Assembly (NCBI RefSeq): GCF_000143535.2
Contig: NC_037322.1
Location: 558,001-622,000, forward strand
Length of the DNA stretch: 64,000 nucleotides
Origin: Botrytis cinerea B05.10
Taxonomy: Eukaryota; Ascomycota; Leotiomycetes; Helotiales; Sclerotiniaceae
Direction: 5' to 3'
Positions within the stretch are counted from its first letter, which is position 1. Every line of letters starts with the position of its first letter. Below, one piece after another: positions 33,310-46,100 of this stretch. The notes under the pieces were generated by a model. That model was not told the origin of the DNA. It made no database searches and saw nothing but the letters and a program-made list of their open reading frames with translations. The position numbers and the translations under genes were made by a program.

Positions 33310-35262
33310 CTATCCAACATACCACGTCCTCCTCCATATCATGCCCGCTGCCACAAGCGCACAAGCTGTAGCGCCAACAGCAATCCATACCCCCGTTCTA
33401 TCTGGTGCCTCTTCTTCGCTTTTCGGAAACGCTTTTGATGGGTCCGTTGCCGCTTCTGCTAATGTGACGAAGAGCTCACTGATACTATGCCATGTGACAC
33501 TTACATGTACTGGTGCGTTCATATTCATAAGGTGTGCATATTCATCTGGTTGTTTTTCGCATCTCTGAGTTGTTTTATCGAGGTCGGCTTTGAGGGCTGT
33601 ACAGATTGAGGGAAGGGATGAGAGAGCGGGGTATTTTTTATGGAGATTGATGATGTGGGAGAAAGAGTCCGGATCGGATGAATCGTAGGCATAGCAGAGG
33701 AGATCGCAGGCGTCAAGTTTAGCTTGGTTTTCGAGGATGGCCGGTTCGAGTTCGCCGAGTTCTTCGAGAATTAGATAACATTGCTTGCCACCGGGTAACT
33801 CGACGCTATTGACCGCAACGCGGGGCTTGATGGTGGGGCGATAGAGGTGATCGAAGGGACGATTGAGAAAAGCGTCGAGAATGGAAGATTTACCTGACGA
33901 GGGGGCACCGAGAACATAGCAAAGAACGACGTTGCGCTCGGTACGAACAGGTCGGCGACGTCTTTTGCGAGGCTTGGTTATCTTAAGAGCGGTGGTTGTA
34001 GAAGGTTTCCCAGGGGTGGGTTCGAACCCAAGGTAGGCTATGTATGAGAGAGTAGTGGCCGGGCTGACAAATGTGGTCATAGACCATTGTGCGAGCCAAC
34101 CTTGAAGAGTTATGTGGCCAGCTTCATTGCGGACTGTCGAAGCCGGAAAGTTTGATTCGAGCCAGTGTGATGGTAGGCCAGGAGTAGGTGCGAATAAGGC
34201 ATTCAACTCGTTATCGTTTAAACCACCATCGTTATCTTTATCAAATAGCAGGAAGAGATCGACGAAGAATCGATAACCAGCTGGACTGAGTTCCGCAGAA
34301 GCAAATTCTGGAATATCTAATTTAGGATGAAGGAAACTATCTTTCAAACTCAGACTATCCGTATAGTGATATTTTCGTAAAATAATCCATATAGTCTCAT
34401 GCCTGCCCTTCTCCGCAAATATCTTGTTGAGATGAATGAACCCCTTTTGATCAATCCCCCTCTCCATATTAGAATTTGGAGAAGCTCTACTGATTGAGAT
34501 CTTTATATTTTCGAGATCGGTTGGAGCCAATGGCTTCTCAAAGGACTTGACCTGAAAGTCTTGCATTTCTTGGTCATTTAAATACCCATCCTGATCTTTG
34601 TCGTTCAAATAAAATATCCTATTTAGAGCCGCAACGCATGCAGGTTTCAAAATGCCTTCCTTGGAGTCAAAAAGTGGTGCAATTGGGTGTGTAACAGCTT
34701 TTTGACATAGGAAGAACACTTCGTTGACATTGTGATGTTCCCTAGCACTCGTCCGTATGCATGAATCTATTTCCTTGAACTCTGCCATGACTGGTAGCAT
34801 CTCATCCTCTACCACTTGTGCTGTATTTCCATTTGTAGTCAAGTCCGATTTATTGGCGCATAGTACTACCGGCACGTTCACACCCAACGAGCGAAAGTAC
34901 GGCATCCAAAACAGAGCCACTCTCTCATAGCTGTAATGATCCGAGTATACCAAGAGAATAACATTTGATTTCCTTATTTCCTTCCGTAACGTATTGCGTT
35001 CTTGGGGTTCTGCAGAGGTATCAACAATCGTTGTGGTAACATTTTCGGGAGTTCCAATGCTTGGAGGAATGGTGATCTGAGGAAGAACTGATTGGATTTT
35101 GTTCGTAACAAATACATCTTTGACTAGAGATGTGATGAGACTCGATTTTCCAGTCCCATCGTCCCCGCAGACACATATCCGTACTAGTGTATCCATGGTC
35201 AGCATAGATCGAAGAATGCAGAACGCTTCTGGAGGGAAGTATAATAGCTAACCTGTAGCCAT
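33310..35262 (-). CDS. GEM1: Mitochondrial Rho GTPase Gem1 (Miro)
   Basis: Exons on the minus strand are 35262-35253 (only 10 nt) and 35183-33310, giving 627 residues. The tiny exon joins MAT to [16 protein letters not shown], the conserved Gem1 start; the in-frame MLTMDT seen without splicing is intron-derived. Domains in order: N-terminal GTPase with P-loop GDDGTGKSS and NKSD; EF-hand with [12 protein letters not shown]; second EF-hand with [13 protein letters not shown]-terminal GTPase with P-loop GAPSSGKSS; and a C-terminal tail anchor ([20 protein letters not shown]) followed by RRTWYVG. Gem1 sits in the outer mitochondrial membrane and controls mitochondrial shape, inheritance and ER contact (ERMES). 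Length and layout match the family fully. Confidence 0.96.
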
Positions 35263-36052
35263 AGTTGTAGCCTTGTGTGACGAGGCTGTTACACTTTCAT
35301 CCTTGTTTCACGCCGCCGGTATTATACTCAAGTTGGCAGGCACTACAAGGTATAGATGGATACACCACCTGAGCTTATTGGAATTTCCGCGATGGTGGAA
35401 TAGAGCTCGTGGGTCAATAAGTGTTGATGGGTGTCGGGTTGATGTGGACCTGTGAGTGTATGTGATTGATTGTTCAAAGACTAGGTACGAAGGTACCCGG
35501 ACAATCAGATCCGAGGGGCTGTTTTCGGACTATCAGCACTACTTCTGTCCTAGGAGAGGAATACTTTCTCCACGTTTGATATTTAGTTTTACGGCGACGT
35601 TGACATGCTCCGTGCCATGCTTGATGAATAGGGAATAATAGGCATAGGATAATGGATAAAGTTCTCTTTAGATAAAGCTTGGAATGTCTCTCCAATCTCT
35701 TACGCCATTCCATTTCTACCACATTTCCACAGAGTCGAATTGGATCTTCCTTGGCCACTATCTAGCTATTGTATATACACAACCATCCCGTCTTCTTGTA
35801 CAATCATTCACATATTCACGATTCCCTCATCAAGCAGATCGTCAGGGTTGCAATACAAGCATCTTACCCCACACTTTCGTTCCTGCAGCCCCCAATAATA
35901 GCTTCAAACATACAAGTTGTTGTTCTTGAGGACGCTCAACTCCTGACACCCTCCTCTCCCATTCGACTTACAAGCTCGTCACCAAAGTCTTTAGCCTTAG
36001 ACCGATGTGATTCCAGCCCATTGAATTTCGCACGCAAAACACTATAGCCGTC
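35263..36052. other. Divergent promoter region between GEM1 and creC
   Basis: A 790-bp spacer between divergent starts. No conserved coding segment is visible. The stretch immediately before the creC start is AT-moderate leader-like sequence. Confidence 0.45.
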
Positions 36053-38398
36053 ATGTTGTGAGTGTCGCATTCGAATTTATCCAGAGTGCAGCAAATGAAC
36101 TCGTGCCAAAATTACCGATGAGGGTCGCATTGTGTCGCATTGCTAACGATGAACATAGTGTGTTACCACCACCGCCGCGATATCCCTCGCAGGCAGCGTA
36201 CAATCTCGCTGTTCAAAATGGCATGGCTATGCCAATGGTGGAGACAAACAATCTGCTCAAGCATCCCGAGGGGCTCCAATTACTTGCTGGTGAAGGTGAG
36301 GTTCCATTTGCAGGAGCCTAGGTACTCAATGCTGAGATCGTCTTTATAGGAACATACCTGCTGCAGGATGACCTGCATCTTGCGACACCTCCTCACCATC
36401 CATCCGAGACACCAGTCATGAACCCAAATCCATTATCTACAACTCCGCAAGCTGCAACTGCCGGAACCAAACTTTCTCTCCTATCATTTAGCACGAAGCC
36501 TTACGCGTCTCCTTTGTACAGGCTCGATACCAATAAAAGTTCCCGGACAGGGTTGGCACAATCTAGTATACAAGAGCACCCATACGAGAATCGCAATTCT
36601 TCGGAGGTACCTGGAAGTAGTGATGGTGGAGGAACTTCAGTCAATGGCAGCGCGAGAGCTGCGACATCCATAGGGTCCGCACCGGCGTTTGGGGAGGGGA
36701 ACTCATTGTTGTCGTTGACGACCAAAGATACTGGAAAACGTCGCAAACCAAAAAGTGGCCTTTTGAAGAGTAATTCTTCATTTATTTCACGATGTATTGT
36801 CAATGAAAACTTGGTCAAGAGGCTACAAGATCGTCCAATCGATGGGTACTTTGGATTCGCCAACATAAATAGAGCTTTTCAGTGGCTTGATTTGTCTTCT
36901 CCAAACAAAGTAAGTTCTGTCGTTATCATTGGATATTTTGGGGTATTAAATGCTCATGATTATAACAGCAAGATCAATTACTCAAAATTCTGTTCACTAA
37001 AGCCCATTGCCTCTGTCATGATGTCAATCAGGTCACCAAGAGTCCAAATCATATAGATATTATAATGGGGTTTTCCACTGGCGAAATTATTTGGTTTGAG
37101 CCTTTCACCCAGAAATATTCACGGTTGAATAAGAATGTAAGCAATATCTTATCAGGAAGTCTTTACGAAATTCTAACAACGTCAGTGTGTTATAAATTCA
37201 ACGCCCGTCACACAAATCAGGTGGATTCCTGGCTCCGAGAATCTATTTCTAGCATCTCATATGGATGGGTCTTTAATTGCTTACGACAAGGAGAAAGATG
37301 ATGCAGCTTTTGTACCAGAAGAGGTCGGGTCCACTGTCAATGGCAGTGTACCGAGTGAAGAAAATCTGGACCCAACTTCAATGCCAAAAGCCAAACTTCA
37401 GATCGATAAATCAGTGCATTCAAAAAATCAAAAGTTTAATCCAGTTTCATTTTGGAAACTTTCCAACCAGCCCATCAATAGTTTTGCTTTCTCGCCTGAC
37501 AACAGGCATTTGGCAGTCGTTTCGGAAAATGGAACTTTGCGAATTATCGACTATTTGAAAGAGCAGTAAGAAAATCCCATTTCGTCACATTTTTGATACT
37601 AATCCGCTTAGATTGCTCGATATCTACAACAGCTATTTTGGTGGCTTGACTTGTGTTTGCTGGTCACCTGATGGCAAATATGTTCTTTCTGGTGGTCAGG
37701 ATGATCTCGTCTCTATATGGTCAATGGCAGATTCTGCCATCATAGCTCGCTGCACTGGTCATACATCCTGGGTAACAGATGTAGCCTTTGATCCATGGCG
37801 TTGCGACGACCGAAATTATCGTTTTGGTAGTGTGGGCGAAGACGGCAAGCTATTGTTGTGGGATTTCAGTGTTGGGATGCTTCATCGTCCTAAAGCCGTA
37901 AGTTCTCAATCTTTCATACTTTCAGTGGCCATGTAGCACATGTCAACTGACGCAAAAATTAGGCCTCTGTTCGTCAAAGAGGTAGTATATCTTCCCGAGT
38001 GCCAAACTCCCTTTCAAGGGTTGAAACTCAGGGTACAACAGCGACTGCCGGTCGATTTCGCTCAAACTCGAACCTTTCCTATGCCGAGGGACGATCAGAG
38101 ACAACAGTAGATCATCCAGTAGAACCACGAGCAAAAATTTCTATATTGCCCGCCGTGTGCACGAAAATTGTTGCTGACGATCCACTGTGTTCTTTGGCAT
38201 TTACGGAGGAGCATATTATTACCAGTGATAAGATTGGTATGCCTTTTCTTCACTCGCTTATCTTCAGATGCCCATGCTTTGTAGTATCGCTGAGCTAACA
38301 ATGGACTAGGACATGTTCGCACTTGGAACAGACCAAAGGATCACGACGATAGGGCTGATGAGGATGCTGATGTGGTGCCACCATCCCAGGGCTCGTGA
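36053..38398 (+). CDS. creC: Carbon catabolite repression WD40 protein CreC
   Basis: Eight exons: 36053-36057, 36159-36295, 36350-36909, 36969-37136, 37186-37565, 37612-37897, 37963-38236 and 38310-38398, giving 632 residues with all phases consistent. The first coding exon is 5 nt (ATGTT); splicing across 101 bp (GCTAAC branch) gives [18 protein letters not shown], the conserved CreC start as I recall it. Later signatures are [75 protein letters not shown], and WD40 repeats [40 protein letters not shown] and [12 protein letters not shown]. CreC forms a complex with the deubiquitinase CreB and is needed for full glucose repression through CreA. It ends in an acidic tail ([13 protein letters not shown]). 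Confidence 0.94.
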
Positions 38399-39467
38399 AT
38401 GATTGATTGGTAAGTAAGCAGCGAGGATCGAATAGTTGTATGTTGTTTGGCAGAGTAGCGGTATCAAGCTTGTAACTAAAGCTAGACTTGGAGTTGTGGC
38501 GAGTTTGGAAAGGGGGTTCTAAAGAATAATAGGCGTAATCTCCTGGGTCATAAATAAGATGTTGTTAGGAATTTTAAGGGAATGTTCAGAGGACAATAGA
38601 TTGAATACCTAGTATGCAATTCTTTTGGTGCCCAATTGATGCAACACCCCGTGATTAAAGCGGCGACAGGTCGTGGCTGGCAAAAGCGGCTTGCCGATAA
38701 TTGGCTCAGTGGCCCTTAATTCTAGTTCAGATTTTACAATTCCTGGAGGGACAACGTATGAACAGCTTCACCACAATTACATATTTTGCGACACAGCATC
38801 ATGTTCTTCTACAAGCCTAAGAGGAGACGTCATGTTAAAGTGGGAAATCCTGTCGAGAGGGAAGCAAGCAGTCATATTGTAAGCGGATGAAAGTCTTCTT
38901 TAGATCGACATTATTTGCTAAAGTCACTAACATACCCTGAGAAGGTTACGCTTTCCCCTCCTTCTTGTAGAAATCTTGAGACGAAACCGCGAGGTGCAAT
39001 GAAGCATGTTTAAACATACACGACAATAATTAGAGGGCCAAAGGATCACCTTATATTTGCAAAGCCTGAGGGATTAAGGAAGCCAAAAAAACACATTTAA
39101 AACGGCAAGCTTCAAGGGCTCAAGCTCCAACGTCAGGTTCGCTACGTCTCTCACAGGGTGAATGGAAATCTTATCTATTGTATTGCTTTGGAAAGCCATT
39201 GGATTTATGCATTGGCTCTTAAAACTGCTACTGTATATGTGTGCTATGGAAAAGAGATGGCCAATTCCTCGCGATACCAACGACGACTCGACTACCCACT
39301 GATGACTTTGATGCTTCGCTGTCGACGCAGATTCTCTAACACTTTTTGGAGACGTGGAAGGTGTTCAAAGAAATTTCCATCAACTGGCATCTTTCGATTC
39401 CTACAATCGTGTGAAAAGCAATGACCTGATAGTAGATGGTAATTTCGATTCAACCTATGCAAGTATA
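38399..39467. other. Convergent gap between creC and the GCN5-like gene
   Basis: 1.07 kb with only short open frames (up to 88 codons, overlapping on both strands). No family, RNA gene or repeat was recognised. Confidence 0.4.
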
Positions 39468-40639
39468 TCAAAAGAATTTTTTCCATTCTGGCATTTCCCT
39501 TATGAAATCCTTCATTGCCTTCTCCAGCTTAGTCACATGCCTACAAAAGATTGTGTTTGGCTTATTATACTGCCTGCAGTTTTTGATGATCAATTTGACA
39601 TCTTCCACGAAATCTTTTGGTGTATCGTACAGACCTTGATCTAGCTTTTGCTGCATGGTCTGCAAATCCATTGGATGGGCGATTACCGTACAATAGTCTT
39701 CGACAAGCTTCACATCGACAGGTTCGAGGAAAGGCCGGGCATGACTCCCCTGCTTCAAATGATTCAAGAAGTCCTGAAGTGGATTGCCGAGGGGTGTCGG
39801 TCCTCTCTCGCGAGATAGTTCGTCCATTTCTGGTGACCAGCCAGATTTTCGAATGCCAGGAACAGAGAAAGGGTCGATCGGGGTAGTAGCTCCTCGAGCC
39901 CATTGCACCGGAGGGTAATGTATATCCTTGCTTTTGTCGTTGGCAGCAACTGTGGCGAGCAAATACTCCTTCTGCTTACGAATCATCCGAGCTGCTTCGA
40001 CATAGCGCATTCTTGGGAGCAGGGTACATTGCATGAGATCGGAATCTGAATAGTCCTTTATGACACCAACCCATCTGTGTTCTTCCAGTTCAATGTCTTT
40101 CGTAAAGCCTTGCCTCTGGAAGAAACCGATGGCAGTAAGGTCGGCATATCCGAGAATTTCCATCACTGTTTCCTTATAAGAGTATTTGATCTCGTCTTTG
40201 AAATGATTCATCATATGCGCCCCGTACCCCCCTCCCTGTTTGTTCGCACTCACCACAACGTAGACCATCTCAACAAATCCACGGTTTTCAAAAACACGGT
40301 AACAAACCCCTCCAATTACAGTTTCCAATTTTTCAAAACTTTTGCCATTGTCCCCTTTCAATTTTCCACTGATCTTCCTCTGCGATTTCTGTATCATAAC
40401 GAGAGTTTTGTTGTTGGCGTCAAGAACTGTTTTCGCGATATAATCTTTTTTCATTTTTGCCAGTCCCTTTCGAACTATTTGTTGAAATTTTGTAAGAAGG
40501 ACAAAGTTTTCTGGGCTTCCATCGTTCGTGGCAATTCGGAATTCGAGAACGCCATTTCGTTCAGCCACAACAGCATCCTGCAAAAGTGTCAGTTTCAATG
40601 CTTGTTCAAGGACAAAGGTGATGGACTTACACTATCCAT
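39468..40639 (-). CDS. Diverged GCN5-like histone acetyltransferase (GNAT plus bromodomain)
   Basis: Exons on the minus strand are 40639-40631 (9 nt, MDS) and 40577-39468 (53-bp intron, CTGAC branch), giving 372 residues. It follows GCN5 end to end: an N-terminal VVAERNGVLEFR, the acetyl-CoA loop KQGGGYGAHMM (Q..G.G retained), a catalytic-position Glu in FVEMVYVVVS, FFQRQGFTKDI, YSDSDLMQCTLLPRMRY, QWARGATTPIDPFSVPGIRKSGWSPEMDEL, then a bromodomain with HPMDLQTMQQKL and the acetyl-lysine Asn in NCRQYNKPNT. Compared with canonical fungal Gcn5 it is much more divergent (the family's FAEIVFCAISSDQQVKGYG region is heavily changed), and its N-terminus is minimal. I read it as an extra paralogue rather than the SAGA catalytic subunit itself. 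The expected activity is lysine acetylation of histones. Confidence 0.85.
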
Positions 40640-42600
40640 ATCTCCTGGTATTTGATAAAACCAAAGAATACTTGTTTAATGTTGGTTGGATTTATTGCGA
40701 GAATCTGACTGCAAATTTGGTGTTGTTAGTAGAGTGAAAGTGAAAACTTATCAAGTCTTTTAGACTGAAAACGAGCTTCATATAGTCCTAGATATATAGC
40801 AGAGATCGCCGAATCAAGTCAATTTCTCTTGGGATTGTCTAGCGGTAGTACGGTGAGCGAGCCAAGTTTTGTGTAATAGAATGCACTGGCATCTTCACAT
40901 TCACTCTCGTACGGTTTGGCCAAGTTCATACGCTTGTAGAATGGTTCAGAGCTGTAGGTTTCTGTTGAATGATATACAAAGATCAGGTAAAACTTACTTC
41001 CTTGCGCGTGAAAAATGTACCTTCTATAACGATGAACCTCCGACGTCTTGTTGACAAGGGTAAGTGTTGTTGCAGTTTCAAGAATATGATAATTGTAGCA
41101 TAGGTACAAGAAAGAGAGTTGGAAGAACCTGTGGTGAATTTCGATAAAAGAGGAAAGCGCACAAGTTGGTGAATCAAGATGGAAAAATAAGAAAGGGCCA
41201 TGGGGGTATCTAGTTGAAACTGGTAAGTGCTTGTTCAAATGGAGATATTACTCAACTATGGTATTCATAGAATCAACATAATCAACTTCTGAGTTTTCTA
41301 TGCCATATACATGTCAAAGTTGCAGAAATAAGCGAATCTGCCGACCGCATTTTCTGGATTGCACATGAACGATAGTATCTTGCCATATTCCATCGTGCGT
41401 CAATGATTCAACGTATGATTCTTGCAATTTCTGTTGTCCGAGATTTCATTTATAGGTACTGGTACTATTAAGTCGCTTAAGTTCTCTTTGCTTTCTAAAA
41501 CAATCTGATGAATGATGTCATCGATATATTTGCTCTTTCCTGGGATTTTAATGTTTGATTTAACGTGTACAGTGGTCTGTTTCTGTAGCAGTGAATATTG
41601 CATTGACCTATTTTATTGATTGAACTTCGGTCTCTTGTTTGTATGGGGCAATTCCGCAGCCATACTGACTCTATATATCTGCTACTCAAAGCTGCTAGAT
41701 TTAATTCTCGGTCAAGCAATGACATGTGTTTAATTGTGTTATTGAAATAGACAATCTTGTATGTATTTGAGTGTGGACGGGCATACGGTAATGGCAATGC
41801 ATATGCATCTCATATCTCAGAGACATTAGAACATTCTCTTCAGTTGAGCTGAGGATATCGGTTAAACTCAGCTCGTGAAATTCTAGTAGTTCTGATACAA
41901 GTAAAGCTGCATAGTATCCCTGTAGGATTGACCATGTTCTCAAGATCTGTCTTTATCCTTGCATTTGCTACAATCTGTATTTACGGAGCACCCATAGCAT
42001 CGATGTTCCCTTTAACTTCCATAAGGTGATGCGTCTACTTTGATAGATTCCTCTGTTAATTCATTCAGTGGGCGCATCTGTGTACAGTAATGATTCACAT
42101 CTAATCGGACCTCTGGTTTGAGGTAATAAAATTTCCTCTCACTCTGCAGTACATCCACAGCGTCTGAACTGATAACAAGCATATATTATACAAGATTTAT
42201 CCATAAAATCTATTTGGGACTTGAGTTCTTCATGCTATAATTGTTCAAACTCTTCGGGTGGGTCTAAGGACTGATCAATCAAACTAATAAGATTTATTGA
42301 AATCATTCTAATTCCCACACCAATACTTCTATACTAATTTTTCAACAAAGAGGAACAACAAAGAAAGACCTTATTGTACTCAAAAAAGAACGAAACTAGA
42401 AACGTTCTAGGACGAGAAAGAAATACTTTTTGTAGGTCTTTAGGATCAAAAGATCGTATACGAAAAGAGAATTTACTCAAAAAATGATGACTTCAAGGAA
42501 AACAGTAATCCAGAATATGTAGATGAAAACATTGACAGCTTCAAGATCCTTCAGCCCCAGATCATGTATAGAAGAGTATTTTTTTGTTACTAATCTTGTT
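40640..42600. other. Intergenic gap, 2 kb, no gene recognised
   Basis: Upstream of the GCN5-like gene. The longest frame (minus strand, 41238-40819, 139 codons) contains a GTAAGT...CAG segment and no recognisable family. From about 41300 the sequence is AT-rich with many stops. No RNA gene was seen. Confidence 0.4.
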
Positions 42601-44162
42601 TTAGAAAGGACTCGGCTTTGTCAGCACTCGATACTCGACATAATCTTCTCCATCTATGTTCAAAATCCGAGGGGCCCCAAGATGAATCCCCTTCAACATA
42701 CCATTCTGCCTTCTCGTGTATGTTATTCCATCGTGTATTTTAACGTTATCTTTGGTAGAAGAGCTGCCATTTGCAGTGCCTTCTAGATGTGTAGAGGTGG
42801 CAGGCTGTTGAGGCTTCGCTGCCTGTTGTGCTTCCCATGTCTTGTTCAATTTGTTCATCGACTTTGCAAGTTGTTGCTCAGCCGATGACTTTCTATGAGG
42901 GGCAGATTGATCTGCTAGAGTGTTGTCGGTAGAATCTTCATTTGCTCCGTGTATATGCGGTGGTTGCTGTCTCTCTGCGATCTTTCCTCCCGATATCTCT
43001 CTTTGTCTTTGATATTTTTCCGGCTCGGGATCGGGATCGGAAATGGATTGGCCGGAGAGATTTGCACCTTGCGGGTGTTCTGAAGCTACAGCAGCCTTGG
43101 CTAATCTCACTGTGTTGAGTTGCTGACTGCGTGAATCACAATTGCCACCTTCCAGGATCTCTTTCTGTCGAATGAGAATATACTGTTCAACCTCCGAGCG
43201 CTTCAGTCCAGACAAATGCTCCTCGAGCACAATCTTTTCGTATTGGACCTGATAGTTTCCAGGTCCTTGTGGAAAATTACCTAACACAACACGTCCATCA
43301 CGAGTAGATTTTCGAATCATGAATCTGAATCTGTGATTGCTGTTGAGGACAATAGTGCCGAATACTGCGTGTTTGTCTTTGTCATTCTTTTGGTCTGAGT
43401 CCGCCCAAAAGCCAAGGAGAATTTCGGGTTTAGATGATGATTGATTTTCACTGACTTTAGCAGAAGCTTCGATGCCATTGCCTTGAGATTCTCGCGAAAC
43501 CCCATCTGGTTGTTCTTGGTTCTCTGAATTGAAAATAACATATTGTTTGACTTCATCATGTTTTTTTGTACTTAGATAAGGATTTAAGGTGATATCGTCG
43601 AGTTTGACCCGGTTACCATAAGATCCTGGAGGATTAGCTAGAGTAGAGACCTGTTGTTTTGACAATTCATACCGTATTTCCTAAACTGAAGTCTTTTCAT
43701 CTCATCGATGAAGCCATATACGTCACATTGTTTGTTGTGGTCGGGGGATTTCTCTGAGCCTTTCCAAGTTCCAACAATAATCCCACGCAGTTTTGAGACT
43801 GACTTCGTGGACGTTGGTTTAGGTCGCTTTGGGAAATTTTCGGGTGTTTTGTTGTGCCAAATTCCTTCGTCATAGTTGACCGAAGCAATATTTCGTTTCG
43901 GATAAGGGGAATTCGAAACCGTGATCACCTCCTCAGTCGTGTCGAATCTGGCAGATCTATTGTCTACTTCATTATCTTCTTCAGGTTCGTCATCGGAATC
44001 TGAGGAAAGATCAACAGACTTCATGTTACGAGAACTGGAAGTAGCATAATGAAGCTTAGGTTGATTGACAGCAGGCGGGACGCTCGTAGTATTTTGGAGA
44101 GTATTTCCACTCATTGTCATCGACTTTGCAATTTGGCCTCCCTCCCTTGGTCGATCGTTCAT
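42601..44162 (-). CDS. Orphan fungal protein with a two-copy domain
   Basis: Exons on the minus strand are 44162-43673 and 43625-42601 (47-bp intron, GTATGA donor, GCTAAT branch), giving 504 residues. No named family is recognised. After a Ser/Asp/Glu-rich N-terminus (about 1-110) there are two related segments. Copy A (about 125-215) reads RGIIVGTWKGSE...CDVYGFID...RLQFRK...GNRVKLDDITLNPYLS...DEVKQYVIF. Copy B (about 235-325) reads EILLGFWADSD...HAVFGTIV...RFRFMIR...DGRVVLGNF...KIVLEEHLSGL...SEVEQYILI. The C-terminal part is Gln/Ser-rich and ends with a small conserved-looking block (VKIHDGITYTRRQNGMLKG). The repeated domain, rich in alternating hydrophobics, looks beta-structured. A role cannot be named. 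The intron interrupts copy A. Confidence 0.7.
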
Positions 44163-45280
44163 TTTGTGGTGGATTCAGGATTTTAGTGACTTATGAAATA
44201 ATGGTATTAGCATCGGTCTAAACTTTGCATTCCCAGCGTTTAGTTCAAATTGTGCAAACAGACACGAAACAATGTTGTTTCCTGAGACACAAATTGTAAT
44301 TCTAAACACAGTAGTGTCCCTCAAACAAATGAGTATACACACACGCATTAACTCGTGATTAACGCCGATAATTGATGTGAAAGTACATTGGATGACTGTT
44401 GATGATAGTGATCTTTAGAGGCTACTCACAAAGCTCACACTTATGAACAAAGCAAAGGAAATGAAAGGGGTAGAATGAAGTCGTGCCCAAGAAAAAGAAC
44501 TCACAGGGAAGTTCGTGAGTGACTGTGGCATAAAAGTGAACCTTTTGGTTGTTGAAGAGTTCTCGTACAGTTACTTCGAATGATTCTGGAAATTCAGCAG
44601 GTGGAAAAGCTGAGAATTTAAGGAAAATAAAGGGGGAAAAGAGGAGAGGAGAGGAGACAAGATGGGATGGGATGGGATGGAAAAACTTGCGTTTGCTAAT
44701 CCCTACTATCTGCTGTGTAATTCTGCCAACTGTTCATGAGCCCTGAGCATAGTTGACTGGCTTGCCGCCGAACCATGGCACTTGCAGACTTACACTCAAT
44801 TAGCTGCATATAAAATCTCAACACATGCATGCCAGGATGGAAAGAACATTTGCTTCGACTTCTTTCGATCCTTGAAAGCTATCTTTCAGCTTGACCCAAG
44901 ACTATACCTTATTCGTAGTACTGGGATTGTTTCAAGATGGGATACCTTTCCATGCTTGCTCTCGCAGGGGAGCAAAAACTGAATCAAAAATTCATCCAAA
45001 TTATGACTTTGTATTGGTCTGTAGATAGCTAAAAGGGTGGACATACATATGCAAGCAGTTGTTCTAGCCGCTAATTTCACCTGAGTGCTACCAGTCTTAC
45101 AAATAAGGACTAGGGAAGTTTACCCTTACGAGTAAAGATAAACTTACCTCAATAGGGTTAGATTGAATATTACTCTTCGACTTTGATCATCTCATAAAGG
45201 TGACTAATACATTCATTCGTATTCTTATCTAAAATTTGCTTACTCTTTTGATGAGCGCAAAATCATAATATTGAAGTGTT

Positions 45281-45336
45281 GTCGCGACGCGAATACGTGT
45301 ATATACGCGTGGGCGCGCGTTAGCGCACGAGCGTAT
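45281..45336. repeat. CpG-dense, alternating purine-pyrimidine island
   Basis: About 56 bases with 13 CpG dinucleotides, including CGCGACGCG, ATACGCGTGGGCGCGCG and GCGCACGAGCG, set in AT-rich DNA. Much of it alternates purine and pyrimidine, a pattern able to adopt Z-DNA. No gene is associated. Confidence 0.6.
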
Positions 45337-46100
45337 TGTATGTCTGTTATGAAGACGCTGTAATGATGAATAAGATAAGCTAACAGGTGTATGGCTTCAT
45401 TAGAATAATACTAACAGATGTATAACTTTGATTATCTTGTTTTTTACTATCAAAGGAACAAGTTGAGATACTGTACAACGCGTATAATTCTCTAATTCGG
45501 TACTTGTATTTGTAGCATGTTCCTTTGATGTTTTTTCAAAATTTCATCTACTTGACAACTGTTTTTTTGTAAAAATGAGATATCATTAAACAAACATGGA
45601 CTGTTAATACTTCGATACTACATGAACTAGTTATATGTACTATTTTGATTGTTGTTTAGCGCTTAGACATCTAGTCTTTTCAAAGTCTTTACAAGTTTCG
45701 GTTTCCTTTCGTTTTGAAGAAGAGGGAATAAATCTTGTTAAGGAATGGAAATTATACAAACAAATGCTTTGACTTTGATAGTCAAATTAGTTTATACTTT
45801 TTATGCGAAATTGTGCGTTGTCATGTAAGAAAGATGAAATAATCCACGAATGGCGCAAACATCGTATTCACGCCAATCAGGATTTTCCCCAAGATGTAGT
45901 CTATTTTGTTAAAACAATATGTTTGAGATGATTATAGCCGTCGATGCATATGGTTTTTGTTGATGAAACATTCTTTTCTTCAAACATATCATTGTTGCAA
46001 AATATCTTTATATACTTAACGTCGTCTCTACAACATTGGAATTGAACCTGAAATGCTTTGAGATTTGAAGAATCCATAATTACTTTGAATCGAGTCGGAT

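Noticed and set aside
36118..36158. Unspliced in-frame ATG ([10 protein letters not shown]...) as the creC start
   Set aside because: Splicing from ATGTT gives the conserved [10 protein letters not shown] start with a good branch point and acceptor, so this segment is better read as intron.
40819..41238. 139-codon open frame on the minus strand between the GCN5-like gene and its upstream gap
   Set aside because: No family resemblance, no clear start context, and an internal GTAAGT...CAG segment that stays in frame; kept only as a note in the gap entry.
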